The translations under genes and the position numbers were made by a program. From contig DBEYOB010000022.1 in NCBI GenBank assembly GCA_048173955.1, positions 1-64,000 of the forward strand: a stretch of DNA of 64,000 nucleotides. The letters run 5' to 3'. The notes beneath the pieces are model-generated. The model saw only the letters and a list, made by a program, of their open reading frames with translations, did no database searches and was not told where the DNA came from. Numbering within the stretch: position 1 is the stretch's first letter; each line of letters starts with the position of its first letter. The DNA is from CAZUFB01 sp048173955. GTDB taxonomy: Bacteria; Actinomycetota; Coriobacteriia; Coriobacteriales; UMGS124. Of the stretch, positions 43,337 through 52,579 are shown in pieces.

Positions 43337-45379
43337 ATGGAACTCACCCGTCGCAACTTCCTCGCAGGCGCCGCGACCACCGCCGCGGTCGCCACCGCGG
43401 CCGGCAGCGTCACGCTCGCCGCCGCCCCCGAGGCCGCCCAGGCCAAGGCCCCCGCCGAGGACAACTCCGACTGGCTCGGCACCGCCCCCGATATCTCCGA
43501 GGACGAGATCGTCGAGACCCGCGAGTGCGAGCTGCTCATCGTGGGCGCCGGCAACGGCGGCATGCCCGCTGCCGCTACCGCGGCCGAGCTCGGTGTCGAC
43601 TTCATCATCGCCGAGAAGAGCACGATGGTGTGCGGCGAGCGCGGCTGGCTCGGCGCCGTGAACTCCCACTACCTCACCGATCAGGGCCTCGAGGACGACA
43701 AGGGCAAGATTCTCAACGAGCTCGCCCGCTACGCCTCCGGCAAGTGCGACATGCGCGTGTGGAAGGTCTGGATCGACGAGTCCGCCGAGATGATCGACTG
43801 GCTCGACCAGGTCTACGCCCCGCTCAACCTCACCTGCACGCTCGACGTCGACAACCAGGACCCCACGGGCGGCACCCTCTACTACATCCCCCGCACCGAG
43901 CACTTCTACAACGGCGAGGACGGCCGCCCTGCCCGCAACGCCATCTTCGAGCGCTACATCAACAGCCTCGGCTACCAGGTGACCTATGAGACGGCCCTCG
44001 TCAAGCTCGAGCGCGAGGAGGGCGGCCGCGTGACCGGCGGCATCTTCACCACGCCCAACGGCTACGTGCGCATCAACGCCTCCGCCGGCGTGCTGCTCAC
44101 CACGGGCGGCTACCCGGCCAACCCGCAGATGGTGCAGGCCTGCGCCCCCATCATCGAGCGCGTCGTGACCCTGGTGTACTACAACACCAATGACACCGGC
44201 GACGGCATCAAGGCCGCCATGTGGGTCGGCGCCCAGAAGGACGAGGACCAGGCCCCCATGCTCTTCAACCGCGGTCTCGTGAAGCCCGGCGAGAGCGCCG
44301 GCTACACCTCCACCGAGGGCACCGGCAGCTTCGCCGGCGTGGGCAAGCAGTACAACATCGGCTCGCAGCCGTTCCTCAAGGTCGACCGTACCGGCCGCCG
44401 CTACGGAAACGAGTCGGTGCCCTACGACTTCGACCTCAACGCGATCGCCGAGCGTCCGGGCGGCGTCTTCTGCCAGGTGTTCGACGCCAACGCCAAGGAA
44501 GACATCATGCGCTTCAACACCATCGGCTGCTCGCGCCAGATTCAGCAGCAGCTGGCCGCGCATGAGGGCACCCTCGAGGAGTTCTTCGCCGACAAGATCG
44601 AAGAGGGCACCATCTTCGTGGCCGACACCATCGAGGAGCTTGCCGACAAGCTCGGCTTCGAGGGCGAGGCCAAGGACACGTTCCTGGCCGAGGTCGACCG
44701 CTACAACACTCTCTACGACAACCAGCTCGACGAGGACTTCGGCAAGGAGGCCTACCGCCTCTCCGAGCTGCGCACCCCGCCGTTCTTCGGCGGTTGGTAC
44801 GGTGCGAGCTTCCTTACCACGGTCGACGGCCTGCGCATCAACGAGAACATGCAGGTGCTCGACATGGAGGACCAGGTCATCCCCGGCCTGTACGCCGCCG
44901 GCGACTGCTCGGGCAGCCTGTTCGCCAACAACTACCCCGAGCTCATCGTGGCCAACGCCTGCGGCCGCACGGTGACCTTCGGCCGCCACGCCGTTCGCCA
45001 TATCGCCGAGCAGGCCGGCTACGACATCACGGCCGTCACCATGGGCGACGCGACCTACGGTGCCGACGCGGAGGCCGAGGCCGAGGAGGCCGCCGCTCCC
45101 GCCGGCCCCCTGGCCGACGGCACCTACGAGGGCACCGGCAAGGGCATCGGCGGCGACGTGCCGGTGACCGTGACCGTCGAGGGCGGCGCCATCACCGCCG
45201 TCGAGGTCGGCGACAACTCCGAGACCCAGGGCATCGGCTCCAACGCCATCGAGCAGCTGCCCGCGGCCATCGTCGCGGCCAACGGCACGAGCGGCGTGGA
45301 GGGCGTCTCCGGCGCCACCATCACCTCGACGGCCATCTTCGACGCGGTGAACGACTGCCTGGCTCAGGCGAGCGCGTAG
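43337..45379 (+). CDS. Tat-exported FAD-dependent fumarate-reductase-like flavoprotein with C-terminal FMN-binding domain
   Basis: The 680-residue protein starts at ATG 43337 behind AGAAAGGGA. A Tat signal (ELTRRNFLAGAATTAAVATA) precedes an FAD-binding-2 reductase domain: CELLIVGAGNGGMPAAATAA at 64-83, LLTTGGYPANPQM, KVDRTGRRYGNESVPYDF, LYAAGDCSGSLFANNYPEL. A C-terminal FMN-binding domain occupies about 593-680, with GVSGATIT and the expected FMN-linked Thr. The FMN domain is at the opposite end from that of the 12141-14132 protein, and its DNA closely matches the tail of the gene at 4232-5680. The usual RGxGG segment with fumarate reductase's catalytic Arg is absent before the GxRxGNE block. 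It is divergent from a LuxR regulator and followed by a strong terminator. Confidence 0.87.
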   Translation: MELTRRNFLAGAATTAAVATAAGSVTLAAAPEAAQAKAPAEDNSDWLGTAPDISEDEIVETRECELLIVGAGNGGMPAAATAAELGVDFIIAEKSTMVCGERGWLGAVNSHYLTDQGLEDDKGKILNELARYASGKCDMRVWKVWIDESAEMIDWLDQVYAPLNLTCTLDVDNQDPTGGTLYYIPRTEHFYNGEDGRPARNAIFERYINSLGYQVTYETALVKLEREEGGRVTGGIFTTPNGYVRINASAGVLLTTGGYPANPQMVQACAPIIERVVTLVYYNTNDTGDGIKAAMWVGAQKDEDQAPMLFNRGLVKPGESAGYTSTEGTGSFAGVGKQYNIGSQPFLKVDRTGRRYGNESVPYDFDLNAIAERPGGVFCQVFDANAKEDIMRFNTIGCSRQIQQQLAAHEGTLEEFFADKIEEGTIFVADTIEELADKLGFEGEAKDTFLAEVDRYNTLYDNQLDEDFGKEAYRLSELRTPPFFGGWYGASFLTTVDGLRINENMQVLDMEDQVIPGLYAAGDCSGSLFANNYPELIVANACGRTVTFGRHAVRHIAEQAGYDITAVTMGDATYGADAEAEAEEAAAPAGPLADGTYEGTGKGIGGDVPVTVTVEGGAITAVEVGDNSETQGIGSNAIEQLPAAIVAANGTSGVEGVSGATITSTAIFDAVNDCLAQASA

Positions 45380-45466
45380 TCTCACCTCGTCTGCCTGCGC
45401 GGCCCTTCGGGTTCCGGAAGGGCGTCGCCGTGCATCGCATTTCCCTGTAGTTCGGTTCGTTCTTGC

Positions 45467-45500
45467 AACCCGGCTCGCCTTCAGGGCGGGCCGGGTTTTT
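45467..45500 (+). terminator. Rho-independent terminator after the flavoreductase
   Basis: AACCCGGCTCGCC pairs with GGGCGGGCCGGGTT around a short loop, followed by TTTTT. It is a textbook intrinsic terminator about 90 bp after the stop. Confidence 0.88.
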
Positions 45501-45942
45501 GGCATCGTCGGCGATTCGATGCTGGCGATGGACTTAATGCCAGCGATTCGATGCTGCCGGCGGTCCGTGTCAGCGAAAAGCGGTCGGGCTGGCCAAAAAG
45601 CGGGATCGTGAATGCCAGGCGGCGCTCCGTGGGGCGATTTTGACCCCGCGGGACCTGGTTCGACTCCCGCCCGCGTCTCGGTACATGAAGCTCCTGCATC
45701 GGCGTTTTGACGTTCGTGCTGGTAGCGGTCGCACGGGCGCCGATGGCCAAGGCGTGTCCCCATATATCAAAATACGATATATTCGCACGATCGCCGATTT
45801 TGGCCACTCCATGCTCGTTTTCTTGACGCGGGGCGTTCCGTTCGGCGCGTGCGGGGCGTCTTCGGGGTATACGGGAGACAGGTGGCGCACATGTGGAGCG
45901 CTGCCGGTTGCCCGCACGTGCCGGACAAAGGAGGAACCACCG
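45501..45942. other. Intergenic region with direct repeats and an AT-rich dyad
   Basis: No gene is supported. GCGATTCGATGCTG occurs twice, at 45511-45524 and 45543-45556, with CTGGC/GCCAG arms between. ATATATC-N7-GATATAT at 45762-45782 is a dyad about 160 bp upstream of the zinc-ribbon gene and may be its operator. GGTTCGACTCCCG near 45658 resembles a tRNA T-loop but does not fold as a tRNA. Confidence 0.4.
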
Positions 45943-46242
45943 TTGAAATGCCCCGTCTGCAACGTCGACCTTGTCATGAGCGAGCGCCAGGGCATCGAGA
46001 TCGACTATTGCCCGCAGTGCCGCGGCGTATGGCTCGACCGCGGCGAGCTCGACAAGATCATCGAGCGCAGCACCGCGCAATTCGCCGCACCTGCCGCGTC
46101 TTCCGTTCGCCCTGCGGCGAAACCCGAGCGCCGCTACGACGACGATGACTATCGTTCCCGTGATTGGGACGACGATCATCGCCACGGCAAGCGCAAAAAG
46201 CGCGAGAGTTTTCTGAGCGATCTGTTCGACTTCGGGGATTAG
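45943..46242 (+). CDS. TFIIB-type zinc-ribbon protein
   Basis: TTG 45943 follows AAGGAGG with seven-base spacing; no ATG or GTG is better placed. The 99-residue product begins with a zf-TFIIB ribbon: KCPVCNVDLVMSERQGIEID, then YCPQCRGVWLDRGELDKII, with four Cys ligands. A highly charged tail follows (ERRYDDDDYRSRDWDDDHRH, then KRKKRESF) with likely metal- or nucleic-acid-binding character. The family is common in bacteria, with unknown function. The gene appears monocistronic. Confidence 0.8.
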   Translation: MKCPVCNVDLVMSERQGIEIDYCPQCRGVWLDRGELDKIIERSTAQFAAPAASSVRPAAKPERRYDDDDYRSRDWDDDHRHGKRKKRESFLSDLFDFGD

Positions 46243-46333
46243 GCCGTTCGGTCGCCATGCGCCGTGCGAAGCGGGCCGCCGCCGATTCCGGCTGGCGGCC
46301 CGCTTCGCATGCGGCACGACCTCGGGGAGGTGC

Positions 46334-47275
46334 CTATGCCTTGCCGCCTTCCAGCGGCCGCCCGCTGTAGTCCAGGTCGCAGGCCTGCACGAGCTCGGCA
46401 TCGTTGCCGGTTGCAAACCGCTCGATCAGCCCGGCGTAGTCGGCCAGGGCGCGCTCGAACACCTCGGCAAACCCCTCGTTCGAGGCGCCGCCCTTGAACG
46501 GGTCGGTCCAGGTGCGCCGCCACGGGTTCATCGAGGGGTTGTCTGCCCCCTGGTCGGTGCGGTGCGCGAGCGCCGCGAGCTGCGAGTGCGGGCGTACGAC
46601 CCGTTCGAGCACACCCAGCCAGCGGGTGCGCTGCGACCCGGATGGCTCGATGAGGCGGTAGCAGAGCCGCATGTCGCCGAGCGCGCCCTCGTAGTCGACG
46701 GGCCGCAGCCCCAGGCCGAACACCCGGTTGGCGACGTCCGCCATGAGCGCCCCCGCGGGCCGGGTCGCCTGCGGGTCGCCCTCGAGCACGGAGACGGGCG
46801 GCACCTCCGCGGTGCTGCGCCCGCGATATGCGTCGAGGACGCCGCAGTCGATCTCGCTCTCGATGATCGCGTGCACCTCGTGGTGGGCGTCGGCCAGCGC
46901 CTCGTCCGCGCCGCACAGCTCGTCCTCCATCGCATAGACGTACGGATGGGCGCAGCGGTCGAGCGCATAGTGCGCGAGCAGGCCGTATGCGAACGCCCGT
47001 CCGGCGGGCCGGTCGGCTGCTGGCAGGCGCGCGATGCCGGCGCGCACCGCGGCGAAGGCCTCGCCGACCTTGTCGCGGTGCATGGCCCCCGCAAGCTTTC
47101 GGGCGACGCTGCCGCGCGGCGTGGTGACGGCGAAAAAGAACGGGTCGGGTCCCTGGCATCCCAGACAGAAGGCGCGCAGCGCGTACGCGGGGACGTCCGC
47201 GCCGTCGAGCTGCGGGACGGCCCCCCGGTTGACGGCTTCCTCTCCGAACAGGCAGTGCGTTATGAGTGCGGGCAC
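46334..47275 (-). CDS. Zinc-dependent phospholipase C-like protein
   Basis: GTG 47275 follows AAGGGAG, giving 313 residues. The N-terminus (ALITHCLFGEEAV) and the His/Asp-rich stretches YGLLAHYALDRCAHPYVYA and DAHHEVHAIIESEID match the zinc-dependent phospholipase C family, with ligands His...HYALD...HP...HHEVH. No signal peptide is visible, so it may act in the cytoplasm, unlike the secreted toxins of the family. It is divergent from the MFS transporter and near a patatin-like lipase, which hints at lipid turnover. Confidence 0.75.
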   Translation of the reverse strand: MPALITHCLFGEEAVNRGAVPQLDGADVPAYALRAFCLGCQGPDPFFFAVTTPRGSVARKLAGAMHRDKVGEAFAAVRAGIARLPAADRPAGRAFAYGLLAHYALDRCAHPYVYAMEDELCGADEALADAHHEVHAIIESEIDCGVLDAYRGRSTAEVPPVSVLEGDPQATRPAGALMADVANRVFGLGLRPVDYEGALGDMRLCYRLIEPSGSQRTRWLGVLERVVRPHSQLAALAHRTDQGADNPSMNPWRRTWTDPFKGGASNEGFAEVFERALADYAGLIERFATGNDAELVQACDLDYSGRPLEGGKA

Positions 47276-47606
47276 GGCGGCTCCCTTCGATGCATGCGGC
47301 GTTCGGTCTGTATGGTACCCGCCGGATTCGGGCGGCGGCATGCCTTCGCCAGCTCTCCGCATCCGCCCTCCTGCGGCGGTCCCGGATCCCGCCCGCCGGC
47401 CCCTCCGCGGGTCGGCGGTGGCCGTTTTGCGCTCGCACCTCCCCGGGCGGCGCCCGAAGCGCTACCATACGTGGGTCGACGGACGGTCGAATCGGCCGCC
47501 GGATGGCCGAACGAGTTGGCAGGACCCCGAACGGGTCGACGGAAGACCGAACATCGGTGCGGCGCAGGGCGGAACGGCGCCCGCGCCCACTGCTCGAGGA
47601 GGGCAT
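47276..47606. other. Divergent intergenic region with degenerate repeats
   Basis: No gene is seen in these 331 bp between the phospholipase-like gene (minus) and the MFS gene (plus). The stretch 47475-47560 holds degenerate GGTCGAA/GGCCGAAC/ACCGAAC-type repeats, similar in style to the CCGTCYGGNC repeats upstream of the BceA-type gene. Promoters cannot be named. Confidence 0.35.
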
Positions 47607-48962
47607 GTGGACGTGAGGGACGTTGAAGTGGTCGCGGGTCCGGAGGGCGGGGAGGCGGGGGCGCCCGCCGGCGCCCCGTCGGCGTCGGGCAGGCTGACGA
47701 AGCTCGAGCGCAACTGGGTGCTCTACGACGTGGCGAACTCCGCCCTCGTCCTGCTGTCGACCGCCGTGGTCCCCATCTACCTCGACTCGCTGCTCGAGGC
47801 GGCCGGCCGCAGCGACGTGGTGACGTCGTTCGGGTATGCCCAGACCATCGCGAGCCTCGCGGTCGCGGTCCTGATGCCCATCCTGGGGTCGCTCGCCGAC
47901 TTCCAGGGCAAGAAGATCCGTTTCTTCCTCGGCTTCTTCCTCACCGGCCTGGTCTGCTGCTTCGGCATGGCGCTGCCGCTGGGCTGGCTGGCGTTCCTCG
48001 CGGTGTACGTCGTGGCGACCGTCGGCCTCAACTCGAGCATGACGTTCTACGACGCCATGCTGGTCGACGTCACGACCGACGCCCGCATGAACAAGGTGTC
48101 CTCGCACGGGTACGCCTGGGGCTACGTGGGGTCGACGATTCCGTTCGTGGCATGCCTCGCGCTCATCCTGGCCGGGCCTTCCATCGGCATTCCCACCGAG
48201 CTCGCCACCCGCGCGTCGTTCGTGATAACCGGTGCGTGGTGGCTCGCCTTCACGGTGCCGCTCCTCCGCACCTACCGGCAGACGCACTGCAAGCCTGCCG
48301 AGGACGCGCGCCATGCCGTGCGCGACACCTTTGCGGGCCTCATGGCGACCATGCGCAAGATCGCGCGCGACAGGGCGCTGCTCTACTTCATGATCGCGTT
48401 CTTCTTCTACATCGACGGGGTCCACACGGTCATCAGCATGAGCACCTCGTACGGCACGAGCCTGGGCATCGATTCGACGCAGCTCGTGCTCGCCCTGCTC
48501 GTGACCCAGTTCGTGGCGTTTCCGAGCGCCATCGCCTACGGCAGGCTCGCCGACGCGTTCGGCACGCGCCGCATGATCGTCATAGCGGTCGTCGCCTACG
48601 CCTGCATCGTCCTGTTTGCGGCGTTCTTCCTCAAGTCGGCGACCGAGTTCTGGATCCTCGCCATCGCGGTCGGCCTGTTCCAGGGCGGCATCCAGGCGCT
48701 TTCGCGCAGCTATTTCGGCAAGCTCGTTCCCAAGGAGAACGCCAACGAGTTCTACGGGTTCTTCGACATATTCGGCAAGTACGCGAGCGTCATGGGGACC
48801 CTGCTCGTCTCGGTCATCACGCAGCTGACGGGCAATGCGAGCCTCGGGGTGCTCTCGATCGGCGTGCTGTTGGTGGTCGGCCTGGTGTTCCTGCTGAGGA
48901 TGCCCCAGACCGGCAGGCGCGCCGGACACGACGCCGGCGCGGACGATCGGGTCGCTGCGTAG
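47607..48962 (+). CDS. UMF1-type major facilitator superfamily transporter
   Basis: The chosen start is GTG 47607, with GAGGAGGGCAT before it; GTG 47613 is an alternative. The 451-residue protein has about twelve membrane helices. It carries the UMF1-family text: WVLYDVANSALVLLSTAVVP, GYAWGYVGSTIPFVACLALI, LYFMIAFFFYIDGVHTVISM, and GGIQALSRSYFGKLVPKENA followed by NEFYGF. This family includes Atg22-like vacuolar amino-acid exporters; the bacterial substrate is unknown. It is followed after 9 bp by the patatin-like gene, so the two form an operon. Confidence 0.85.
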   Translation: MDVRDVEVVAGPEGGEAGAPAGAPSASGRLTKLERNWVLYDVANSALVLLSTAVVPIYLDSLLEAAGRSDVVTSFGYAQTIASLAVAVLMPILGSLADFQGKKIRFFLGFFLTGLVCCFGMALPLGWLAFLAVYVVATVGLNSSMTFYDAMLVDVTTDARMNKVSSHGYAWGYVGSTIPFVACLALILAGPSIGIPTELATRASFVITGAWWLAFTVPLLRTYRQTHCKPAEDARHAVRDTFAGLMATMRKIARDRALLYFMIAFFFYIDGVHTVISMSTSYGTSLGIDSTQLVLALLVTQFVAFPSAIAYGRLADAFGTRRMIVIAVVAYACIVLFAAFFLKSATEFWILAIAVGLFQGGIQALSRSYFGKLVPKENANEFYGFFDIFGKYASVMGTLLVSVITQLTGNASLGVLSIGVLLVVGLVFLLRMPQTGRRAGHDAGADDRVAA

Positions 48963-48971
48963 GGGAGCGGT

Positions 48972-49967
48972 ATGGATGCGGAAAGGAGCGCGGTGGCCAT
49001 GGCGGCAGCGCGTGCAGCGGGACCGGGGGCGGGTATGGCGGGGCCGAAAGCCGGCGCGACGGGGCAGGGGGCGGGCGCAGCCGGCGGCAGGCGCCGCGTC
49101 CCCGGGGTCGCCCTCATGTTCGAGGGCGGCGGGATGCGGGCGAGCTATACGTCGGCCGTGGTCGCGACCCTCGTCGAGCAGCGCATCGACTTCGAGTTCG
49201 TGTGCGGGCTGTCGGCGGGGGCGAGCAACTCGGTCAACTACCTGTCGGGCGACGCGCCCCGCGCCCGCCGGAGCTTCGTCGACCTGGTGCGCGAGCCCGA
49301 GTTCGGCGACTGGCGCACGTTCGTGCGGGGCAAAGGGCTCTTCTCGGCCGCGTGGATCTATCAGGAGACGGGCAAGCCCGAGGGCGTCCTGCCCTTCGAC
49401 ATGGATGCCTTTCTGGGCAACCCCGCCGGACTCGCCATCCAGGCGTTCGACCGCGACAGCGGCGAGACGGTCGTGTGGCGCAAGGAGGATATGCCCACGC
49501 TCGACGACGTGATGGTGCGCGTCCGGGCGAGCAGCACCCTGCCGGTTGTGATGCCCCCGGTCACCATCGACGGACGCACCTTCTACGACGGTGGGCTCGG
49601 CTGCGGCGGCGGCATCCCGCTGCAGCTCGCGCTCGACGCCGGTTACACCCGCGTGTTCGCCGTGCTCACCCGGCCGCGCGGCTACCGCAAGGGCGCCCCG
49701 AACGCGATGGCGCGGGCGGTGGCGAACCTCTACCGGCGCTATCCCAAGGTTCGCGAGGCCCTGCTTACCCGGTTCGAGCGGTACAACGCCGAGCTCGACC
49801 GGCTCGAGGCCATGGCGGAGCGGGGCGATGCCTGCATCGTCTACGCCGACAAGATGGCCGTGCAGAACAACACGACCGACTACGACGCCCTCGTGCGCAG
49901 CTACGAGGACGGCTACGCGCAGGCCCAGGCCGAGCTCCCACGCTGGCTGGAGTGGCTCGGCGCATAG
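48972..49967 (+). CDS. Patatin-like phospholipase
   Basis: The 331-residue protein has the patatin set: oxyanion loop FEGGGMRASY near residue 50, nucleophile elbow GLSAGASN (GxSxG) near 79, and the dyad Asp in FYDGGLG. It is related to bacterial DUF6363/RssA-type patatins, intracellular acylhydrolases of membrane lipids. The first 40 residues are low-complexity Ala/Gly and probably disordered; an internal ATG could give a shorter form. It forms an operon with the UMF1 transporter and lies close to a phospholipase C-like gene. Confidence 0.87.
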   Translation: MDAERSAVAMAAARAAGPGAGMAGPKAGATGQGAGAAGGRRRVPGVALMFEGGGMRASYTSAVVATLVEQRIDFEFVCGLSAGASNSVNYLSGDAPRARRSFVDLVREPEFGDWRTFVRGKGLFSAAWIYQETGKPEGVLPFDMDAFLGNPAGLAIQAFDRDSGETVVWRKEDMPTLDDVMVRVRASSTLPVVMPPVTIDGRTFYDGGLGCGGGIPLQLALDAGYTRVFAVLTRPRGYRKGAPNAMARAVANLYRRYPKVREALLTRFERYNAELDRLEAMAERGDACIVYADKMAVQNNTTDYDALVRSYEDGYAQAQAELPRWLEWLGA

Positions 49968-50029
49968 GGGAGGGGCGCGGGAGCTGCGCCGGCGGCGGTG
50001 GGGCGGGGCCGATGGCCAAAAAGCGCCCG

Positions 50030-50328
50030 ATTGCGTGCCCGGGGGCCGGAGGGCGGTCAAAACAGGCTCGAGTGCGTGCGCGTGGGCTGGAGGGCGGTCA
50101 AAACAAGCCCGAGTGCGTGATTCTAGAAAAGTGTTGGTCATTTGAACGGCGAGTGTATGCGGCGAAGGGGCTTTGGGCGACACGTGCCTTTTTAGTCGAC
50201 AAGGAAAGGCCAGGTAGAACGTTTGCCCGTGAGGTCATCGCTTCGACGGGTGGCGCCGGGTCGCCTCAATTGGCACGCACTCGTTGGTTTATTGACCACT
50301 ACTTTTCTAGAAACATACATTCGCCGGG
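50030..50328. repeat. Intergenic repeat family B, cluster 2
   Basis: Two direct repeats of the GGAGGGCGGTCAAAACA..CGAGTGCGTG type lie at about 50045-50120. A plus copy of the 54-bp unit is at 50108-50160 (GAGTGCGTGATTCTAGAAAA, then GTGTTGGTCATTT). An inverse copy is at 50273-50328. The arrangement copies the cluster at 33945-34266. The gap 49968-50621 has no supported gene; the part after 50330 is low-complexity, pyrimidine-rich and likely the leader of rpiB. Confidence 0.65.
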
Positions 50329-50621
50329 AAAATGACCGCCCCGCCGCCTGCACCCCGCCGCCCGCCATCGCTCTGCCTGCCGCCAGACCGCCCCGCCACC
50401 CCGCCGCGCCACCCACCGACCCCCGCGCTGTCGCGTCCTTCCATGACCCTCGACGTGCGCGCGGTCGATGGAAAGGGTCGGCGCAATTGCGGCGCATCCG
50501 TTCCTAGGCGTATAGTGAATCCGTGTGAACCGCCGCCGCATCGCCGCCGCGCCGCGTTCTGTGCCGGGGTCGACAACACGGCCAGCCGCACTGCGGCCTG
50601 TCAAATCGAGGAGACTTTCGC

Positions 50622-51176
50622 ATGCGCATCGCCATCGCTTCCGACCACGCCGGGTTCGACCAGAAGACCGAGCTTGTACCGTTCCTCCAGGGGTTGGGCC
50701 ACGAGGTGGTCGATCTGGGGCCCGAGACGGGCGACCGCGTCGACTACCCCGACTACGCCGAGAAGGTCGCTCGGGCGGTTGCCGCCGGCGAGGCCGACCG
50801 CGGCGTGCTGATCTGCGGCACGGGCATCGGCATGGCGGTTGCGGCGGACAAGGTGGCGGGCATCCGCGCCGTCAACATCACCTCGCCCGAGTTCGCCGAG
50901 CTCGCCCGCCGTCACAACGACGCCAACGTCATCACGCTCTCGGGGCGCTTCGTCTCGCTCGAGGAGAACGAGCGCATCCTCAAGGTGTTCCTCGTTGCCG
51001 AGTTCGAGGGCGGCCGCCATGCCCAGCGCGTCGCGAAGATCATGGCGCTCGACCTGTCGGGCAAGCGCTCCGCGGCGACGGCGCCCCGCGTGACCCCCAT
51101 GCGCTCGACGCTGGCCGAGAGCCTCAACGCCGCCGTCGAGGCGAAGCTGGGCCCGGTCGACGCCCAGCAGAACTGA
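50622..51176 (+). CDS. rpiB: Ribose-5-phosphate isomerase B
   Basis: The 184-residue protein interconverts ribose-5-phosphate and ribulose-5-phosphate. Motifs: [13 protein letters not shown] at the N-terminus, catalytic Cys in [17 protein letters not shown] near residue 66, and [15 protein letters not shown]. The last 35-40 residues, after the usual end near 145, form an extension ([20 protein letters not shown]) not seen in compact RpiB proteins. ATG 50622 follows GAGGAGA. It starts the row rpiB-upp-dCMP deaminase before the atp operon, joining pentose phosphate to pyrimidine salvage. Confidence 0.92.
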   Translation: MRIAIASDHAGFDQKTELVPFLQGLGHEVVDLGPETGDRVDYPDYAEKVARAVAAGEADRGVLICGTGIGMAVAADKVAGIRAVNITSPEFAELARRHNDANVITLSGRFVSLEENERILKVFLVAEFEGGRHAQRVAKIMALDLSGKRSAATAPRVTPMRSTLAESLNAAVEAKLGPVDAQQN

Positions 51177-51228
51177 CCTCGGCCGCACCCCCGCACGCTC
51201 GCCCGACATCGAACGGGAGGAACCTTCT

Positions 51229-51909
51229 ATGTCTGAAACCCTCGCCAACGGCTCCGCGCTGCGCGACAGCGTCCTCGCGTCCGAGCGCGTCCACGTGATC
51301 GACCATCCCATGGTGCAGCACAAGCTGGCCATTCTGCGCGACAAGGAGACGAGCTGCAAGCAGTTCCGCGAGCTCGTGCGCGAGGTCGCCCTGTTCGAGG
51401 GCTACGAGGCGACGCGCGACTTCCCGCTGCGCGACGTCGAGGTCGACACTCCCGTCGCCCGGGCGACCTGCCGCATGATCGAGGGCAAGAAGGTCGCCGT
51501 CATCCCGATCTTGCGCGCGGGCCTCGGCATGGTCGAGGGGCTGCTCGACCTGATTCCCGCGGCGCGCGTCGGCCACATCGGCCTGTACCGCGACCCCGAG
51601 ACCCACGAGCCCCACACGTACTACTGCAAGTTCCCGGCCGACATCGACCAGCGGACCTGCCTCGTGGTCGACCCGATGCTCGCCACGGGCGGCTCCATCG
51701 TCGCCGCGGTCGACTACCTGCGCGGGGCGGGGGTCAAGGACGTGCGCGTCCTGTGCGTCCTGGCTGCCCCGGAGGGCCTGTCGCGCGTGCTCGAGGCCGA
51801 CCCCGAGGTCCAGCTCTATGTGGGGTCCGTCGACGACGGGCTGAACGAGAGCGCCTACATCGTCCCCGGCCTCGGCGACGCGGGCGACCGCATCTTCGGC
51901 ACCATCTAG
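51229..51909 (+). CDS. upp: Uracil phosphoribosyltransferase
   Basis: The 226-residue enzyme makes UMP from uracil and PRPP. Motifs: [20 protein letters not shown], then FREL, near residues 26-49; [11 protein letters not shown]; and the PRPP loop [15 protein letters not shown] near 147. The C-terminal [16 protein letters not shown] uracil-binding end is intact. ATG 51229 follows GGGAGGAA. It lies 52 bp after rpiB and 17 bp before the dCMP deaminase gene, so it is likely co-transcribed. Confidence 0.95.
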   Translation: MSETLANGSALRDSVLASERVHVIDHPMVQHKLAILRDKETSCKQFRELVREVALFEGYEATRDFPLRDVEVDTPVARATCRMIEGKKVAVIPILRAGLGMVEGLLDLIPAARVGHIGLYRDPETHEPHTYYCKFPADIDQRTCLVVDPMLATGGSIVAAVDYLRGAGVKDVRVLCVLAAPEGLSRVLEADPEVQLYVGSVDDGLNESAYIVPGLGDAGDRIFGTI

Positions 51910-51926
51910 CGGCGGGGAGGGCAGCG

Positions 51927-52385
51927 ATGGCGCAGGACGGCCGCCCCTCGTGGGACGAGTACTTCATGCAGATCGCCGATGTCGCCGCGACACGCTCGAC
52001 GTGCATCCGCCGCCATGTCGGCGCAGTCATCGTGTACGACCGGCGCATCCTCGCGACCGGGTACAACGGGGTCCCGTCCGGCATCGAGCACTGCGCCCAG
52101 CGCGGCTGCCTGCGCGAGGAGCTCGGCATCCCCAGCGGCACGCAGCACGAGCTGTGCCGCGGCCTGCATGCCGAGCAGAACGCCCTCATCCAGCTCGCCC
52201 GCCACGGCGGCATCGCGGCGGACGGGGCCACGGTGTACTGCACCGCCCACCCCTGCGTCCAATGCACCAAGATGCTCATCAACGCGGGCGTCCGCCGCAT
52301 CGTGTACCGGGATTCATACCCCGACGAGCTGAGCGCGTCGCTGTTGAGGGAGGCCGGGGTCGCCACCGAGCGTTTCGGCGGATGA
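51927..52385 (+). CDS. dCMP/deoxycytidylate deaminase family protein (ComEB-like)
   Basis: The 152-residue zinc enzyme has HAEQNAL (His and Glu) near residue 80 and HPCVQC (two Cys) near 110, plus an extra Cys/His set ([14 protein letters not shown]) typical of dCMP deaminases. It converts dCMP to dUMP for thymidylate synthesis. ATG 51927 follows GGGGAGG. It lies next to upp in a nucleotide salvage row. Confidence 0.9.
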   Translation: MAQDGRPSWDEYFMQIADVAATRSTCIRRHVGAVIVYDRRILATGYNGVPSGIEHCAQRGCLREELGIPSGTQHELCRGLHAEQNALIQLARHGGIAADGATVYCTAHPCVQCTKMLINAGVRRIVYRDSYPDELSASLLREAGVATERFGG

Positions 52386-52579
52386 GTCGGCGGAGGCCGG
52401 GGCGGCCGAGTTAGGCACGTCTAATGCGTTGTCTGCGGTTTGTGGCGAAATGGAGCGCCTGGCGGGCCGATGGCCCAAATCGGCACCTTTCACGGTTGAA
52501 AGGCGCCGATTTCATAGGTACTATAGCTGCGTTTGCGTAGCTTTCGGGTTCTTGGCGTGGGAGGAGTGCGGCTGAGCAT
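52386..52579. terminator. Hairpin between the nucleotide-salvage genes and the ATP synthase operon
   Basis: At 52477-52512, AAATCGGC-a-CCTTTCA pairs with TGAAAGG-c-GCCGATTT, giving a 15-bp stem with one mismatch and a four-base loop. The flanking A/T ends make it a plausible bidirectional intrinsic terminator. The promoter of the atp operon should follow (CATAGGTACTATAG at 52513 has a -10-like TACTAT), but no clear -35 box pairs with it. Confidence 0.55.

Noticed and set aside
45650..45690. T-loop-like GGTTCGACTCCCG suggesting a tRNA or tmRNA end
   Set aside because: The bases on either side do not form a T stem, no acceptor stem or CCA fits, and no upstream D or anticodon arm can be drawn.
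43268..45763. An 831-codon minus-strand frame across the flavoreductase
   Set aside because: It is antisense to a gene with Tat signal, FAD and FMN motifs; the Val/Gly/His-rich text is typical of GC-rich antisense frames.
46239..50183. A 1314-codon open frame on the minus strand
   Set aside because: It runs opposite to the clear UMF1 transporter and patatin genes, has biased Arg/His/Gly composition and no family match; it is a by-product of high GC.
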